Origin: Paeniglutamicibacter sulfureus
GTDB taxonomy: Bacteria; Actinomycetota; Actinomycetes; Actinomycetales; Micrococcaceae
Length of the DNA: 64,000 nt
Direction of reading: 5' to 3'
Assembly: GCF_039535115.1 (NCBI RefSeq)
Contig: NZ_BAAAWO010000001.1
Coordinates: forward strand, 310,001 to 374,000
A model generated the notes under the pieces. It worked only from the letters and a program-made list of their open reading frames with translations, made no database searches and was not told the DNA's origin. Both the position numbers and the translations under genes were made by a program. Below, piece by piece: positions 16,946 to 26,847 of this stretch (positions are counted from its first letter, which is position 1; every line of letters starts with the position of its first letter).

Positions 16946-18400
16946 ATGTTCGAAGAGTGCGAAGGCTACTTGTCGAACCCGAGCTCGCTCTCCGCCGAGG
17001 CTGCCGGGGAAATTCTCCTTGGCCACCGCCACATACCCGTAGGCATGGAAATGCCCGCCAGGGAACGCGCGTTGGCGCAAAGGCCAGGGGATGAATACGT
17101 CGATTTCATCGACGACGTCGGCGTTGCCATGACCCTCCTGCCCCAGAATGTTGGAGAACGGGTCAGAGTGGCGAGGATTTCGGCACTGGAAAGGGCCAAG
17201 GCTGCAATCTGTGCGGCCCAGGCCAAGGAAGCCTACGGGCTCGAGCAGGACATCATCGCCCGGCATGAGGATGAGGGGATCTACACGGAGAACCCGAACC
17301 GCGGTGCTGGTGCCGAAGTGGCGCTGGCTCGCAAGGTCGCACAACGCCTAGGGTCGAGCTTTATCTCTTACTCGAAATCCATGATCGAGCACATGCCCTA
17401 TACCTATAACGCCTTGGAGCGCGGAGAACTCAACGAAGATCGGGCCATGCTCCTGGTGCGCGAAACCAACAAGTTGGATCCCGGCGTCCGTGAACTCATT
17501 GACCGGGAAATCGCTGGCGAGCGTGGCGCGTTGGAAGGCGTAGGCGACAAACAACTCCTGGCTCGAGCCAAGAAGGAAGTTCTGGCGTTCAGCAACAAAG
17601 CGGATATGAACAACCATGCCGACGCGATGAATAAGCGACGCATATCCGTGACGCCCACTCCGGACGGGATGATGCGAGTGAGCGGGCTGCTGCCAGTTGT
17701 GCAAGGCGTGGCCCTTAAGGAGGCGCTGGCCAAGGCTGCTGCCAAACGCCGCTCAGCGGAAGACAAGCGCACCGATGCGCAGGTCATGGCCGACTTCGTG
17801 GTGGAGTGTGTCACCGGCCAGCAACTGGCCTCGCGACCGCCACTGTCGGTTGAGGTCGTGATGACGGACCGATGCTTAATGGTAGGTGACAGCGAGCCGG
17901 CATTCATCAAAGGCTACGGAACCGTATCCGCAGAGTATGCACGCTGGATGATCACTGGTGACCGCACCGGTCCCGACGGTGAAAATGAAGCAGAAGCATG
18001 GGTCCGACGCCTATATACGGCTCCGGTTAGCGGTCAGCTCGTGGCCATGGACTCGGAAGCTCGGATTCTTCCTCAAAAGCTGAAGGAATTGATCTCGATA
18101 CGAGATCAGTTCTGTCGCACACCCTATTGCGACGCCCCGATTCGCCACTACGACCACGTTTACCAAGTGGCCAGGGGCGGAAAGACGACGGAAGTCAATG
18201 GCGATGGACGATGCGTTCGCTGCAACCAGACCAAGGAAACGTCCGGTTGGGAAGAATTCGTGATTCTGGGTCCCCGGCACACGATCCTGATAAAAACGCC
18301 CAGCGGGCAGATGTACCGAGCCATGGCGCCGCCGTTGCCGGGGACGCCCGAATCGCCTCCACCTGGCTCGACCGACAGTGTCGTGATTACCAGCCTCTAG
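16946..18400 (+). CDS. DUF222/HNH endonuclease family protein (13E12 type)
   Basis: A 484-residue protein with an N-terminal DUF222 region and a C-terminal HNH-like zinc finger: RDQFCRTPYCDAPIRHYDHV then GDGRCVRCNQTKETSGW. The Asp-His and Asn positions are present, but the last His pair of the classical motif is Cys-Asn, a variant seen in related actinobacterial proteins. Such genes occur in many near-copies per actinobacterial genome; their role is not established. Base composition and codon use are more A+T-rich than the neighbours, a possible sign of transfer. It overlaps the convergent MBL gene by 14 bases. Confidence 0.85.
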   Translation: MFEECEGYLSNPSSLSAEAAGEILLGHRHIPVGMEMPARERALAQRPGDEYVDFIDDVGVAMTLLPQNVGERVRVARISALERAKAAICAAQAKEAYGLEQDIIARHEDEGIYTENPNRGAGAEVALARKVAQRLGSSFISYSKSMIEHMPYTYNALERGELNEDRAMLLVRETNKLDPGVRELIDREIAGERGALEGVGDKQLLARAKKEVLAFSNKADMNNHADAMNKRRISVTPTPDGMMRVSGLLPVVQGVALKEALAKAAAKRRSAEDKRTDAQVMADFVVECVTGQQLASRPPLSVEVVMTDRCLMVGDSEPAFIKGYGTVSAEYARWMITGDRTGPDGENEAEAWVRRLYTAPVSGQLVAMDSEARILPQKLKELISIRDQFCRTPYCDAPIRHYDHVYQVARGGKTTEVNGDGRCVRCNQTKETSGWEEFVILGPRHTILIKTPSGQMYRAMAPPLPGTPESPPPGSTDSVVITSL

Positions 18401-19049
18401 CGCGCCACTCCGCCAGGCTCGGCCGCTCCGCGCCCAACGTCGTCGTGGCCCCGTGACCCGGAAGCACCAGGGTTTCATCGGGATACTGCTCGAAGAGTCG
18501 TGTGGTTACGTCATCAAGCAACGTCGTGAAGCGCTGCGGATCGTTCTGCGTGTTCCCCACGCCACCCGGGAACAGCGAGTCGCCACTGAAGATCACCGTG
18601 GTGCCTCCGCTGTCACGAAGTACATAGGCGATGGATCCTGGGGTATGGCCACGCAGGTGCACGCACTCCAGGACCGTTGTCCCCACCGACACCGTGTCGC
18701 CGTGGTTCAATGCAACGTCAATGGCCACATCGGCACCCTCCGCAATTCCCTGTACGTCCTCAGTACCCGCATAGGTTTTCGCGCCGGTGCGCTTCGCGTA
18801 CTCGTGCAGCGCCCTGATGTGGTCCCAGTGCTGGTGAGTGGTCGCGATGCCCTCAAGCCTCGGGGCAACCTCCGAGTCGGACGAAGCGGATGCGATCAGG
18901 CCGTCGATGGCCGGCACGTCGTCGGCGGCATCAATCAGGAGTTGCGAGCCGTCGCTCTTCGAAGTCACCAGGTAAATGTTGTTGGACATTTCGGAGACGC
19001 TCACGGATCGTATGCTCACGTCGGTGAGGTCAAGGAAGATTTCTGTCAT
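18387..19049 (-). CDS. Metallo-beta-lactamase fold hydrolase
   Basis: A 220-residue MBL-fold hydrolase with the complete zinc-binding set: THQHWDH (about 70-76), GHTPGS (about 134-139), FSGDSLF and a distal PGHGATT. The organisation resembles glyoxalase II-like thiolesterases, but the substrate is undecided. The N-terminus matches the family and the ATG is six bases from a TAAGGT box on the minus strand. The 3' end runs 14 bases into the convergent HNH gene. Confidence 0.87.
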   Translation of the reverse strand: MTEIFLDLTDVSIRSVSVSEMSNNIYLVTSKSDGSQLLIDAADDVPAIDGLIASASSDSEVAPRLEGIATTHQHWDHIRALHEYAKRTGAKTYAGTEDVQGIAEGADVAIDVALNHGDTVSVGTTVLECVHLRGHTPGSIAYVLRDSGGTTVIFSGDSLFPGGVGNTQNDPQRFTTLLDDVTTRLFEQYPDETLVLPGHGATTTLGAERPSLAEWRARGW

Positions 19050-19055
19050 GACTTC

Positions 19056-19061
19056 ACCTTA
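19056..19061 (-). promoter_or_regulatory. -10 box (TAAGGT) of the MBL hydrolase gene
   Basis: On the minus strand TAAGGT is followed by GAAGTC and the ATG, spacing six. Confidence 0.5.
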
Positions 19062-19134
19062 CGTGGCGCAGCCATGGCCAGGCGATAGTCTGAAACGAAG
19101 GCCCTGCCCCCAGCATCAACGAAGGAAGGCTCGC

Positions 19135-19518
19135 ATGGACAGCAATCCACTGGCATTTGTCACTGTCGACAGCACCGACAAAACCCCTCCCTACCAACAA
19201 GTCAGGCAGCAGATCCTGGCCGCCATCTCCAAGGGGCGCCTCAAGGCAGGAACCAAGTTGCCTTCGGTTCGGGCGCTCGCCGAGCAGTTGGGCCTCGCGG
19301 TCAACACCGCGGCAAAGGTCTACAAGGAGCTGGAAGCCAGCGGTGCGGTCGTGACCCGCGGGCGACACGGCACCATTGTCCAGGCCACCGGTGATGAAGG
19401 ATCGGTTGCGGTGGCCGACGCCGCGTCGGAATTTGCTGCCGTTGCGACACGCTGGGGGATCTCCGAAAAAGCGGCCGTCGGCTACGTTCGCGCAGCGTTC
19501 AGTTCCCAGGTCGGCTAG
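19135..19518 (+). CDS. GntR family regulator, YtrA subfamily
   Basis: A 127-residue regulator made of an N-terminal winged helix-turn-helix (PPYQQVRQQILAAI...LPSVRALAEQLGLAVNTAAKVYKELEASG) and only a short C-terminal tail. That is typical of the YtrA subfamily, which often represses ABC transporter operons. No transporter operon lies next to it, so the target is unknown. A strong GAAGGAAGG ribosome-binding site precedes the ATG, unlike many neighbours. It lies upstream of uvrA, which has its own promoter. Confidence 0.87.
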   Translation: MDSNPLAFVTVDSTDKTPPYQQVRQQILAAISKGRLKAGTKLPSVRALAEQLGLAVNTAAKVYKELEASGAVVTRGRHGTIVQATGDEGSVAVADAASEFAAVATRWGISEKAAVGYVRAAFSSQVG

Positions 19519-19551
19519 ACCCAAGTCTTGTTCCTCACAAGGACGCGCAAT

Positions 19552-19567
19552 TCGAACCAGTTTTCGA
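19552..19567 (+). promoter_or_regulatory. SOS box (LexA site) in the uvrA promoter
   Basis: TCGAACCAGTTTTCGA matches the actinobacterial/Gram-positive LexA consensus TCGAAC-N4-GTTCGA with one mismatch (T for G). It lies two bases before the uvrA -10 box, where bound LexA would block RNA polymerase. Confidence 0.75.
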
Positions 19568-19568
19568 T

Positions 19569-19574
19569 TAGCAT
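19569..19574 (+). promoter_or_regulatory. -10 box (TAGCAT) of uvrA
   Basis: TAGCAT is followed by GTTCTG and the GTG start (spacing six); no ribosome-binding site, so leaderless translation is likely. Confidence 0.55.
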
Positions 19575-19580
19575 GTTCTG

Positions 19581-22463
19581 GTGGCTACTTCCCGCTCCCT
19601 TGAAACCCTCCGTCCGCACGACCTGACCCGCTTGGTGGTCAAGGGCGCGCGCGAGCACAACCTGCGCAATGTCGACCTGGATTTGCCGCGCGACGCGATG
19701 ATCGTGTTTACCGGCCTCTCCGGCTCGGGCAAGTCCTCCCTCGCATTCGACACCATCTTTGCTGAGGGGCAGCGGCGCTATGTCGAATCGCTGTCTGCGT
19801 ACGCCCGACAATTCCTCGGCCAGGTCGACAAGCCCGACGTCGACTTCATCGAGGGACTCTCGCCGGCGGTGTCGATCGACCAAAAGTCGACCTCCAAGAA
19901 CCCCCGCTCCACCGTGGGAACCATCACGGAAATCTACGACTACATGCGCCTTCTCTGGGCCCGTGTGGGTCGCCCCTATTGCCCTGTCTGCGGCGAGGCC
20001 GTCACGAAGCAGACCCCGCAACAGATCGTTGACCAACTGCTTGAGCTGGAACCCAAAACCCGTTTCCAGGTCCTGGCACCCGTAGTCCGCGGCCGCAAGG
20101 GGGAATTCGTCGACCTGTTCAAGGAACTGGGTTCCAAGGGCTATTCCCGCGCACGGGTCGACGGTGAAACGATCCAGCTCAGCGATCCGCCGAAGCTCGG
20201 CAAGCAGTTCAAGCACACCATCGAGGTTGTCATCGACCGTCTGGCCATCAACGACACCGTTCGCCAGCGCCTGACCGACTCCATCGAAACCGCGCTCAAC
20301 CTCGCCGAGGGCCGGGTCCTGATTGATTTCGTGGACCTCGATCCGGAAGACGAGGGTCGTATACGCGCCTTCTCCGAAAACCTTGCCTGCCCCAACGAAC
20401 ACCCGTTGGCCATCGATGAGATCGAGCCCCGCTCGTTCTCCTTCAACAACCCATTTGGCGCATGCCCGGCCTGCAGCGGCATCGGCACGCGCCTTGAGGT
20501 CGACGAAGACCTGATCATTCCCGACGTCGAGATGCCGCTGGGACAAGGCGCCATCGCGCCATGGTCGTTGGGAGCAGCAACCAGCGAATACTGGAACCGC
20601 CTGCTCGAGGGCCTTGGCGCCGAACTCGACTTCACACTCGAGACCCCTTGGAACAAGCTGCCCGCGGTGGCCCGGCAGGCCATTCTGCACGGCAAGGACC
20701 ACAAGGTCGTCGTGCAGTACAAGAACCGCTTCGGTCGGGAACGGAAGTACTCCACCGGCTTCGAGGGAGTGGTGCAGTACATCCACCGCAAGCACCTGGA
20801 AACCGAGTCGGACAATGCCCGCGACAAGTACGAAGAGTACATGCGGCAGATCCCGTGCCCGGAATGCAACGGCGCACGCCTGAACTCCGCCTCCCTCTCG
20901 GTGTTGATCAACGGCAAGTCCATTGCCGAGGTCTCCGCCATGCCGATGCGCACTTGTTCCGAGTTCCTTGAGAACCTCGTCCTGAGCGGGCGCGAGGCAC
21001 AGATTGCCACCCAGGTGCTCAAAGAGATCCAGGCCCGCCTGCGCTTCCTGCTGGACGTCGGACTCGAGTACCTGAACCTGGAACGCGCCGCCGGCACGCT
21101 CTCCGGCGGCGAGGCCCAGCGCATCCGCCTGGCCACGCAGATCGGCTCCGGCCTGGTGGGCGTGCTCTACGTGCTTGACGAGCCCTCCATCGGCCTGCAC
21201 CAGCGCGACAACCGCAGGCTCATCGAAACCCTGACCCGGCTGCGTTCGCTGGGCAACACCCTGATCGTCGTCGAGCACGACGAGGACACCATTGCCGAGG
21301 CCGACTGGATCGTCGACATCGGTCCGGGCGCCGGGGAACACGGCGGCGAGGTCGTGCACTCCGGATCACTGGCGGACCTGAAGGCGAACACCCGCTCCAT
21401 CACCGGCGATTACCTGTCCGGGCGTAGGAAGATCGAGGTGCCCGCCAAGCGCCGCAAGATCGACAAGAAGCGCCAGGTCACCGTCGTGGGCGCCCGCGAA
21501 AACAACCTCGAGGATCTCACCGCGCGCTTCCCGCTCGGTGTCCTGACGGCCATCACCGGCGTCTCCGGCTCGGGGAAGTCCACCCTGGTCAACGACGTCC
21601 TCTACAAGGTGCTGGCCAACAAGCTCAACGGCGCCAAGCAGGTCCCGGGGCGGCACACCCGCGTCGAGGGCCTCGAGCACCTGGACAAGGTCATCCACGT
21701 CGACCAGTCGCCCATCGGCCGCACCCCGCGATCGAACCCGGCGACCTACACCGGGGTCTTCGACCACATCCGCAAGCTCTTTGCAGAGACCAACGAGGCC
21801 AAGGTCCGCGGCTACCTGCCGGGCCGATTCTCCTTCAACGTGAAGGGAGGACGCTGCGAATCCTGCTCGGGCGACGGCACGCTGAAGATCGAGATGAACT
21901 TCCTGCCCGACGTGTATGTCCCGTGTGAGGTTTGCCATGGTGCGCGCTACAATCGCGAGACCCTGGAAGTGCACTACAAGGGCAAATCCATTGCCGACGT
22001 GCTGAACATGCCGATCGAGGAGGGCGCGGAATTCTTCGCCGCCTTCACCCCGATCGCCCGCCACCTGCGCACGCTGGTGGACGTGGGGCTCGGCTACGTC
22101 CGCCTCGGACAGGCCTCCACCACGCTTTCCGGCGGCGAGGCTCAGCGCGTGAAGCTCGCCGCGGAATTGCAGAAACGTTCCAACGGCCGCTCCATCTACG
22201 TGCTCGACGAACCCACCACGGGCCTGCATTTCGAGGATATCCGCAAGCTCCTGCTGGTCCTGCAGGGTCTCGTCGATAAGGGCAACACCGTGATCACGAT
22301 CGAGCACAACCTCGATGTCATCAAGTCCGCCGACTGGGTCATCGACCTGGGCCCCGAGGGTGGATCCGGCGGCGGCGAGATCATTGCCGTCGGCACCCCG
22401 GAAGAGGTCGCCAAGGCCGAAGACAGCTACACCGGAAGGTTCCTCGCGCCGCTACTTGGCTAG
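19581..22463 (+). CDS. uvrA: Excinuclease ABC subunit A
   Basis: A 960-residue DNA damage sensor of nucleotide excision repair with two ABC ATPase modules. The first Walker [10 protein letters not shown] is at about 45-53, the second GVSGSGKST at about 655-663. ABC signatures [12 protein letters not shown] and [12 protein letters not shown] are both present, as are zinc-binding pairs CPVC, CPAC, CPEC, CESC and CEVC. Full length. Expression should be SOS-induced because a LexA-type palindrome overlaps the promoter. The GTG start follows the -10 box by six bases. Confidence 0.97.
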   Translation: MATSRSLETLRPHDLTRLVVKGAREHNLRNVDLDLPRDAMIVFTGLSGSGKSSLAFDTIFAEGQRRYVESLSAYARQFLGQVDKPDVDFIEGLSPAVSIDQKSTSKNPRSTVGTITEIYDYMRLLWARVGRPYCPVCGEAVTKQTPQQIVDQLLELEPKTRFQVLAPVVRGRKGEFVDLFKELGSKGYSRARVDGETIQLSDPPKLGKQFKHTIEVVIDRLAINDTVRQRLTDSIETALNLAEGRVLIDFVDLDPEDEGRIRAFSENLACPNEHPLAIDEIEPRSFSFNNPFGACPACSGIGTRLEVDEDLIIPDVEMPLGQGAIAPWSLGAATSEYWNRLLEGLGAELDFTLETPWNKLPAVARQAILHGKDHKVVVQYKNRFGRERKYSTGFEGVVQYIHRKHLETESDNARDKYEEYMRQIPCPECNGARLNSASLSVLINGKSIAEVSAMPMRTCSEFLENLVLSGREAQIATQVLKEIQARLRFLLDVGLEYLNLERAAGTLSGGEAQRIRLATQIGSGLVGVLYVLDEPSIGLHQRDNRRLIETLTRLRSLGNTLIVVEHDEDTIAEADWIVDIGPGAGEHGGEVVHSGSLADLKANTRSITGDYLSGRRKIEVPAKRRKIDKKRQVTVVGARENNLEDLTARFPLGVLTAITGVSGSGKSTLVNDVLYKVLANKLNGAKQVPGRHTRVEGLEHLDKVIHVDQSPIGRTPRSNPATYTGVFDHIRKLFAETNEAKVRGYLPGRFSFNVKGGRCESCSGDGTLKIEMNFLPDVYVPCEVCHGARYNRETLEVHYKGKSIADVLNMPIEEGAEFFAAFTPIARHLRTLVDVGLGYVRLGQASTTLSGGEAQRVKLAAELQKRSNGRSIYVLDEPTTGLHFEDIRKLLLVLQGLVDKGNTVITIEHNLDVIKSADWVIDLGPEGGSGGGEIIAVGTPEEVAKAEDSYTGRFLAPLLG

Positions 22464-22471
22464 GCCCCACG

Positions 22472-22509
22472 GCCGTTCGTGTATGCCGCTTCGGGCATGC
22501 ACGAACGGC
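22472..22509 (+). terminator. Hairpin after uvrA, terminator-like
   Basis: GCCGTTCGTG (22472-22481) pairs with CACGAACGGC (22500-22509) with a further inner stem ATGCC/GGCAT. There is no T run after it, so termination efficiency is uncertain. Confidence 0.5.
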
Positions 22510-22540
22510 GATGGCGCCCAGTCCATGCGAGAATACAACA

Positions 22541-23263
22541 GTGATGATTGCTCCCTCCGCCGTGCTCCTTGACCTCGATGGAACCCTCGTGGATCCGGCC
22601 GGGGCCATCACCTCGGGTATCCGCCATGCGTTGACGCAGGCGCAGATCCCCGACCCGGGTGAAGAAAAACTCCGTTCCCTCATCGGGCCGCCGCTGAGCA
22701 TCGGGCTGGCCTCCATCGACGGCGTCACCGCCGCCGACATCGGCTTCCTGATCGCCACCTACCGCGCGCAATATGCCGAAACCGGCATGGCAGCCTCGCG
22801 TCCCTACCCGGGCGTGAAGGAGCTTCTGGCAGCACTTCGCACCGCCGGGACCACGGTGCTGGTGGCCACGGCCAAGCCCACGTACATTGCCCGCCAACTG
22901 CTTGCTGTGCAGAAAATCACCCCGCTGCTTGACGGGATCTTCGGCAACGACGACGAGGGCGACGGCACATCGTCCTCCAAGACCCACATCATCGCCGCGG
23001 CGATGAGCGAACACGACCTGGACCCGGCAAGCTGCGTCATGGTGGGGGACCGCCGCTACGACATCGAGGCTGCCCACGAGAACAACATCGCGTCCATCGG
23101 CGCGGGCTGGGGGTTCGCCGACGACGGCGAACTGGCAGCCGCCGGGGCAGGCGCCCACGCGGCGGACCTTGCCGAACTTGCCGACCTCTTGCTGGGCAAC
23201 GCCGCCGGGGAAGCCGTGCGCGCATCGGTCATGGCAGCCACCACCAAGGGAGCCAGCGCCTAA
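22541..23263 (+). CDS. HAD family phosphatase, Gph/PGP type
   Basis: A protein of about 240 residues with HAD motif I LLDLDGTLVD near residue 10, a cap domain, motif II VATAKP, and motif III/IV VMVGDRRYDIEAA. The layout matches phosphoglycolate phosphatase-like enzymes, which clear 2-phosphoglycolate and similar phosphomonoesters; the substrate is not certain. GTG 22541 is used because GAGAAT lies six bases upstream, similar to the other leaderless starts; ATG 22544 is equally possible. The stop abuts the ATG of the acyltransferase gene, so the two are co-transcribed. Confidence 0.82.
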   Translation: MMIAPSAVLLDLDGTLVDPAGAITSGIRHALTQAQIPDPGEEKLRSLIGPPLSIGLASIDGVTAADIGFLIATYRAQYAETGMAASRPYPGVKELLAALRTAGTTVLVATAKPTYIARQLLAVQKITPLLDGIFGNDDEGDGTSSSKTHIIAAAMSEHDLDPASCVMVGDRRYDIEAAHENNIASIGAGWGFADDGELAAAGAGAHAADLAELADLLLGNAAGEAVRASVMAATTKGASA

Positions 23264-23932
23264 ATGAGCCTGTACACCATGACCCGCTCCTCGATCCGCG
23301 GGCTGCTTTCGGGGCTGTGCCGTCCCACCGTCACCGGCCTGGAAAACGTGCCGCGCACCGGGCCCGTCATCATCGCCTCAAACCACCTCTCCTTCCTGGA
23401 CTCCATCATCATCCAGGCGCTGACCCCGCGCGACGTGGCGTTCTTCGCCAAGGCCGAGTACTTCACCACCCCCGGCCTCAAAGGCAAGGCCATGAAGACC
23501 TTCTTCGAGTCCGTGGGCTCCATCCCGGTGCAGCGCGGCGAGCAGGCTGCCTCCGTGGCGGCACTGGAATCCCTGGTCGACATCCTGGAAACCGGCGGCG
23601 GCATCGGCATCTACCCCGAGGGCACCCGCTCCCGTGACGGCATGCTCTACCGCGGACGCACCGGCGTGGGCTGGCTGGCGCTGAGCACCGGGGCGCCGGT
23701 GGTGCCAGTCGGACTCATCGGCACCGAGAAGCTGCAGCCGGCCGGAACCAACCGGATTACCCCGCACCACTTCACCCTGGCCTTCGGCAAGCCGCTGCAA
23801 TTCGAGCACCTGGGACGCAAGCACCCGCTGCCGCAGCGCCGCGCAGCCACCGACACGATCGTCGATGCCATCGCGGAGCTCACGGGCCAGGAACGCGTGG
23901 ACGCCTACAACCAGACACCCATCACCGACTAG
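23264..23932 (+). CDS. 1-acyl-sn-glycerol-3-phosphate acyltransferase (PlsC type)
   Basis: A 222-residue acyltransferase that transfers an acyl chain to lysophosphatidic acid or a similar acceptor in membrane lipid synthesis. Catalytic motif NHLSFLD (H-X4-D, about 41-47) and the phosphate-binding motif YPEGTRSRD (about 113-121) are intact, and VPVGLIGTEKLQP matches motif IV. The ATG directly follows the stop of the phosphatase gene. Peripheral membrane location is likely. Confidence 0.88.
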   Translation: MSLYTMTRSSIRGLLSGLCRPTVTGLENVPRTGPVIIASNHLSFLDSIIIQALTPRDVAFFAKAEYFTTPGLKGKAMKTFFESVGSIPVQRGEQAASVAALESLVDILETGGGIGIYPEGTRSRDGMLYRGRTGVGWLALSTGAPVVPVGLIGTEKLQPAGTNRITPHHFTLAFGKPLQFEHLGRKHPLPQRRAATDTIVDAIAELTGQERVDAYNQTPITD

Positions 23933-23949
23933 CAACGAAGGGCGCAGAC

Positions 23950-25911
23950 GTGGCAGACCCAAGAAGCTACCGCCCCGCGACGGGGGACATCCCGGTCAAC
24001 CCCGGGGTGTACCGCTTCCGCGACGAAGTGGGACGGGTCATCTACGTCGGCAAGGCCAAGGTGCTGCGCTCCCGGCTGAACTCCTACTTCGCCAACCCGG
24101 CCGGGCTCACCCCCAAGACGCACGCCATGGTGCACACCGCCGTCTCCGTGGAGTGGACCGTCGTGGGCTCCGAGCTCGAGGCCCTCCAGCTGGAATACAC
24201 CTGGATCAAGGAGTACAACCCGCGGTTCAACATCGTCTTCCGCGACGACAAGTCATACCCGTACCTCGCGGTGACCATGGGGGAGAAGTACCCGCGCGCC
24301 CAGGTGATGCGCGGGGACAAGCGCAAGGACACCAAGTACTTCGGGCCGTTCTACCCGGCCAAGGCCATCCGCGAAACCCTCGACACGCTGCTGCGTGTCT
24401 TCCCGGTCCGCAGCTGTTCGGCAGGGGTGTTCAAGCGCGCCGAATCCTCCGGGCGGCCCTGCCTGCTGGGCTACATCGACAAATGCGCGGCCCCCTGCGT
24501 GGGGCGCATCAGCCCCGAGGACCACAAGCAGCTCGCCGCGGACCTGTGCCAGTTCATGGGCGGTGAAGGCACCCGCTTCATCAAGGAGATCGAAGCCAAG
24601 ATGGCCGATGCGGTCTCCAAGCTCGAGTACGAGCAGGCCGCCCGCCACCGCGACGACATCGCCGCGCTGCGTCGGGTCTTCGAACGCAACGCGGTGGTGC
24701 TGGCCGAAAACACCGAGGCCGACATCTTCGCCGTGCACGAGGACGAGCTCGAGGCAGCCGTGCAGGTCTTCCATGTGCGCAACGGGCGGATCCGGGGCCA
24801 GCGCGGCTGGGTCGTGGAAAAGGTCGAGGACTCGACCCCTGCCGAATTCATCGAGCACCTGCTCACCCAGGTCTACGGCGAGGCCGCCGGGGACGACAGG
24901 ATTCCGCGCGAGGTGCTGGTTCCGGTGCTGCCGGAGAACACCGAGCAGGTGGCCGCGTGGCTGCACGAGCGCCGCGGCTCGGCCGTCTCGCTGCGCGTTC
25001 CCCAACGCGGGGACAAGGCGACGTTGGCCGAAACCGTGCGGGAAAACGCCGAGCAGTCGCTGCGCCTGCACAAGTCCCGGCGCGCCGGGGACCTGACCAC
25101 GCGCTCGGCCTCGCTGCAGGAACTGCAGGACTCGCTCGGGCTTCCCACCCCGCTGCTGCGCATCGAATGCTATGACGCTTCCCACACCCAGGGCACCAAC
25201 GTGGTCGCCTCCATGGTGGTGTTCGAGGACGGGCTGCCGAAAAAGAGCGACTACCGCAAGTTCGCGATCACCGGGGACGCTGCGCGGGATGACACCGCCT
25301 CGATGTACGACGTGATCTCCCGCCGCTTCAGGAACTACCTCGCGGAAATGGCCGACACCGTGCCGATGGTCAGCGGCGAAATCGACATCGCCGACGCCTC
25401 CGAACGACTGCCGGCGCGCAAGTTCGCCTACCCGCCCTCGCTGGTCATCGTGGACGGCGGTCCGCCGCAGGTCGCCGCCGCCTCCCGGGCGCTTGCGGAC
25501 CTGGGCATCGACGACATCTACGTCGTCGGCCTGGCCAAGCGGCTGGAGGAACTGTGGCTGCCCGATGACGAGTTCCCGGTGATCCTGCCGCGGGCCTCCC
25601 ACGCGCTGTACATGGTCCAGCGGATCCGCGACGAGGCGCACCGTTTCGCCATCACCTTCCACCGCCAGAAGCGCTCGGCCTCGATGACCACCTCACTACT
25701 TGACACCATCAACGGCCTGGGCCCGGCCAAGCGCGAGGCCCTGCGCAAGCACTTCGGCTCGATGAAAAAGATGCGCGCCGCCTCCGTCGAGGAACTCACG
25801 GCCGTTCCCGGCATCGGCCCGGTGCTTGCCGCCACGGTGCATGAGGCGCTGGCCGCCGCCGGCACCGGTGCGCCGGCAGTGAACATGACGACCGGAGAGG
25901 TACTTGACTAG
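23950..25911 (+). CDS. uvrC: Excinuclease ABC subunit C
   Basis: A 653-residue dual-incision nuclease of nucleotide excision repair. The GIY-YIG domain (GVYRFRDEVGRVIYVGKAKVLRSRL) starts near residue 20, the UvrB-binding UVR motif (SKLEYEQAARHRDDIAALRRVF) is at about 209-230, the RNase H-like nuclease domain contains IECYDASHTQGTNVVASMVVF, and C-terminal helix-hairpin-helix motifs include INGLGPAKREAL and LTAVPGIGPVLA. Full length. GTG start with a GAAGGG site upstream. In many actinobacteria uvrC heads the rapZ-yvcK-whiA run, as here. Confidence 0.97.
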   Translation: MADPRSYRPATGDIPVNPGVYRFRDEVGRVIYVGKAKVLRSRLNSYFANPAGLTPKTHAMVHTAVSVEWTVVGSELEALQLEYTWIKEYNPRFNIVFRDDKSYPYLAVTMGEKYPRAQVMRGDKRKDTKYFGPFYPAKAIRETLDTLLRVFPVRSCSAGVFKRAESSGRPCLLGYIDKCAAPCVGRISPEDHKQLAADLCQFMGGEGTRFIKEIEAKMADAVSKLEYEQAARHRDDIAALRRVFERNAVVLAENTEADIFAVHEDELEAAVQVFHVRNGRIRGQRGWVVEKVEDSTPAEFIEHLLTQVYGEAAGDDRIPREVLVPVLPENTEQVAAWLHERRGSAVSLRVPQRGDKATLAETVRENAEQSLRLHKSRRAGDLTTRSASLQELQDSLGLPTPLLRIECYDASHTQGTNVVASMVVFEDGLPKKSDYRKFAITGDAARDDTASMYDVISRRFRNYLAEMADTVPMVSGEIDIADASERLPARKFAYPPSLVIVDGGPPQVAAASRALADLGIDDIYVVGLAKRLEELWLPDDEFPVILPRASHALYMVQRIRDEAHRFAITFHRQKRSASMTTSLLDTINGLGPAKREALRKHFGSMKKMRAASVEELTAVPGIGPVLAATVHEALAAAGTGAPAVNMTTGEVLD

Positions 25912-25934
25912 CAGGTTGGGCGCGCAAAGGCGAC

Positions 25935-25940
25935 TAGGCT
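25935..25940 (+). promoter_or_regulatory. -10 box (TAGGCT) of rapZ
   Basis: TAGGCT is followed by AGGGGTC and the ATG, spacing seven. Confidence 0.5.
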
Positions 25941-25947
25941 AGGGGTC

Positions 25948-26841
25948 ATGACCTCCGAGCTTGCCCCCGTGAAACCTCCCGAGTCCGAACTTCTGGTGAT
26001 AACCGGCATGTCGGGTGCCGGCCGCACCACCGCCGCCCACGCGCTGGAAGACCACGGATGGTACGTGGTGGAAAACCTCCCCCCGACGCTGCTGGGCATG
26101 CTCACCGAGATCGTGGCCCACTCCGGGGGATCGATCCCCAAGCTCGCGGTGGTGATGGACGTGCGCTCCAAGTCGCTCTTCCCGCAGCTGCGCGAGAACC
26201 TGAACGCGCTGACCAGCGCCGGCATCGCCTACCGGGTGCTCTTCCTTGACGCGGCCGACGACCTTCTGGTGCGCCGCTTCGAACAGGGCCGGCGCCCGCA
26301 CCCCTTGCAGGAGGACGAACGGATCGTCGACGGGATCAACCGCGAACGCGAGGTGCTGCGCGAGCTGAAGGAAGCCGCGGAGATCGTCGTGGACACCACC
26401 GAGATGTCGGTGCACGACCTGGCGCGCTCGATCACCGAGCTCTTCTCCGAGTCGGGCCCCATCGTGCTGCGGCTGAACGTGATGAGCTTCGGCTTCAAGT
26501 ACGGGCTGCCCACCGATGCCAACTACGTGGCGGATGTCCGCTTCATCCCCAACCCGCACTGGGTCCCGGAACTTCGCCCGCACACCGGCAAGGAAAAGCA
26601 GGTCTCCGACTACGTGCTGTCGGCCAAGGGGGCGGCGGAATTCATCGAGCGCTACATCGGCGCCCTGGAACCGGTCTTCGAGGGCTACCGCCGGGAAAAC
26701 AAGCACTACGCCACCATCGCGGTGGGTTGCACCGGCGGCAAGCACCGTTCCGTGGCCACGGCCGAGGAGATCGGGCGCCGGCTGGCCCAGCTGCCAAGCG
26801 TGCGGGTCAACATCACGCACCGGGACCTGGGGCGCGAGTAG
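25948..26841 (+). CDS. rapZ: RapZ/YvcJ nucleotide-binding protein
   Basis: A 297-residue P-loop protein: Walker A GMSGAGRTT (20-28), MDVRS Walker-B-like region, and the conserved C-terminal SFGFKYGLPTDANYVADVRFIPNP and VGCTGGKHRSV segments. RapZ guides RNase E to the glmZ sRNA in E. coli, and YvcJ binds nucleotides in Bacillus; the actinobacterial role is less clear. It is followed after a few bases by yvcK and then whiA, a conserved trio. Confidence 0.93.
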   Translation: MTSELAPVKPPESELLVITGMSGAGRTTAAHALEDHGWYVVENLPPTLLGMLTEIVAHSGGSIPKLAVVMDVRSKSLFPQLRENLNALTSAGIAYRVLFLDAADDLLVRRFEQGRRPHPLQEDERIVDGINREREVLRELKEAAEIVVDTTEMSVHDLARSITELFSESGPIVLRLNVMSFGFKYGLPTDANYVADVRFIPNPHWVPELRPHTGKEKQVSDYVLSAKGAAEFIERYIGALEPVFEGYRRENKHYATIAVGCTGGKHRSVATAEEIGRRLAQLPSVRVNITHRDLGRE

Positions 26842-26847
26842 TCCACC

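Noticed and set aside
19515..21359. A 614-codon minus-strand frame antisense to uvrA
   Set aside because: Shadow of uvrA; no domain.
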